Positions 63,426-64,000 of a DNA stretch of 64,000 nucleotides are shown piece by piece (positions within the stretch are counted from its first letter, which is position 1; every line of letters starts with the position of its first letter). Below the pieces are notes generated by a model. It worked only from the letters and a program-made list of their open reading frames with translations, was not told where the DNA came from and did not search any database. The translations under genes and the position numbers were made by a program. The stretch spans positions 248,001-312,000 of the forward strand of contig NZ_CP101731.1 of the NCBI RefSeq assembly GCF_031202305.1. The letters run 5' to 3'. Source of the DNA: Pelagibacterium sp. 26DY04 (lineage in GTDB: Bacteria > Pseudomonadota > Alphaproteobacteria > Rhizobiales > Devosiaceae).

Positions 63426-64000
63426 ATGCACAAGACGGTTTCGGCTTTTCTGGTCTTTGCCGCCATGGTGCTTCCGGCTCACGCCCAGGATTACCCCTTC
63501 CAGGGGTTTGCCACCGACATCACCATGAATACGCTTCATTCGACGATGCTGAACGCCACGATTCAGTCCTCGCTCGATGACGCCGCCTCGGCCCCCGCCG
63601 CACCGGTCGATCCGAATCTCACGGTCTATACCGCGACCCCTGATGTGAGCGCCCGCGCCCAGGAGCAGTTCATCGCTTTTGTAGAAGAAACGTCGGGCAC
63701 GTTGGGCGCCGATGCCGTGCGCAAGCAATTTGCCAAGCGCTCCCCCGTCGAAAGCTGGGCCGAACTCGTCGCCACCGACGGTCTGCGGCCCGGCGATGCC
63801 GCCGATGCCATCGCCGGCTATTGGGCGCTCAACTGGATCATCGCCAACCGCGCTCATGAAGAGACTTTCCCTGTTGCTCCCATCGCCGAACAGGTGCGGG
63901 CTTCTCTTGCCGCCGACGGCCAGTGGGCCGGCCTCGCGGACGCCCAAAAGCAGGAGATTTCGGAAGTCCTGATGATGAATTTCCTGCTCCAGCAGGCCGT
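63426..64000 (+). CDS. Exported DUF6683-like protein, 3' end cut by window edge
   Basis: An open frame of 191 codons runs to the window edge. A signal peptide (MHKTVSAFLVFAAMVLPAHA) is followed by QDYPFQGFATDITMNTLH, a Pro/Ala linker, and a helical domain ending in the last visible residues EVLMMNFLLQQAV. The pattern YWALNWIIAN near residue 140 resembles the DUF6683 family, which has no known function. GAGGGG lies 4-5 nt before the ATG. The C-terminus is missing, so length is unknown. Confidence 0.65.
   Translation, partial: MHKTVSAFLVFAAMVLPAHAQDYPFQGFATDITMNTLHSTMLNATIQSSLDDAASAPAAPVDPNLTVYTATPDVSARAQEQFIAFVEETSGTLGADAVRKQFAKRSPVESWAELVATDGLRPGDAADAIAGYWALNWIIANRAHEETFPVAPIAEQVRASLAADGQWAGLADAQKQEISEVLMMNFLLQQA

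Noticed and set aside
1..64000. CRISPR arrays, tRNA/rRNA genes, prophage or transposase genes
   Set aside because: No regularly spaced repeats, no cloverleaf-like sequences in the gaps, and no transposase or phage protein among the open frames.

Overview
This 64 kb window is a chromosomal segment of a high-GC alphaproteobacterium of the Hyphomicrobiales (Rhizobiales). The evidence is gene order: pckA divergent from chvI-chvG-hprK-EIIA-ptsH, then ahcY, a DivL-type kinase, tsaE, murU, addB-addA, trxA, folC-accD-trpA, trpB-trpF, lapA, ihfB and sppA. Perfect CtrA-type sites (TTAA-N7-TTAA) and a MipZ homologue fit the same group. A complete ectoine/hydroxyectoine cluster suggests a salt-tolerant member such as Devosiaceae/Pelagibacterium. 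The genus is inference from gene content, not a database match.

Layout. 1-5.2 kb: the start of a leftward gene cut by the edge, an MscS-family channel, a HAD hydrolase, a CDF metal exporter and a SleB-like wall hydrolase preceded by two tandem CtrA sites. 5.3-13 kb: pckA, the ChvI/ChvG system, the truncated HprK with the Man-type EIIA and HPr of the regulatory PTS, a DUF2937 protein and ahcY. 13-24 kb: DivL-like kinase with Tyr at the phospho-acceptor position, TsaE without the phosphotransferase partner expected here, MurU-like nucleotidyltransferase, AddB, AddA and thioredoxin. 24-31.7 kb, leftward: sppA, ihfB, lapA, trpF, trpB, a DUF1127 gene, trpA, accD, folC, with a GNAT gene upstream. 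31.9-32.8 kb: mipZ, split by a one-base frameshift. 32.8-41 kb: a secreted metallophosphoesterase, two tandem chemoreceptors, a PhnA-like membrane protein and two conserved-looking micro-ORFs of 24 and 25 codons. 41-49 kb: TamB/TamA, a lytic transglycosylase and an RluA-type pseudouridine synthase. 49-54.8 kb: ectA-ectB-ectC-ectD-ask leftward, with a divergent MarR-type ectR. 54.8-62 kb: trhO, an aldo/keto reductase, pheT, an ASCH-domain gene, pheS, rplT, rpmI. 62-64 kb: a CAP-domain lipoprotein, an unknown secreted protein and a DUF6683-like gene cut by the right edge.

The genes are mostly core physiology: envelope sensing and carbon/nitrogen control (ChvGI, PTS, PckA), cell-cycle control (DivL, CtrA sites, MipZ), recombination repair (AddAB), tryptophan and lipid synthesis, outer-membrane assembly (TamAB), osmoprotection (Ect) and translation (PheST, L20, L35). 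I found no CRISPR array, rRNA, tRNA, prophage or insertion sequence. Accessory DNA is limited to short dispersed palindromic repeats. The most noteworthy signals are regulatory: the CtrA sites, a shared candidate EctR operator in both ect promoters, the long rpmI leader, the mipZ frameshift, and the missing phosphotransferase beside MurU.
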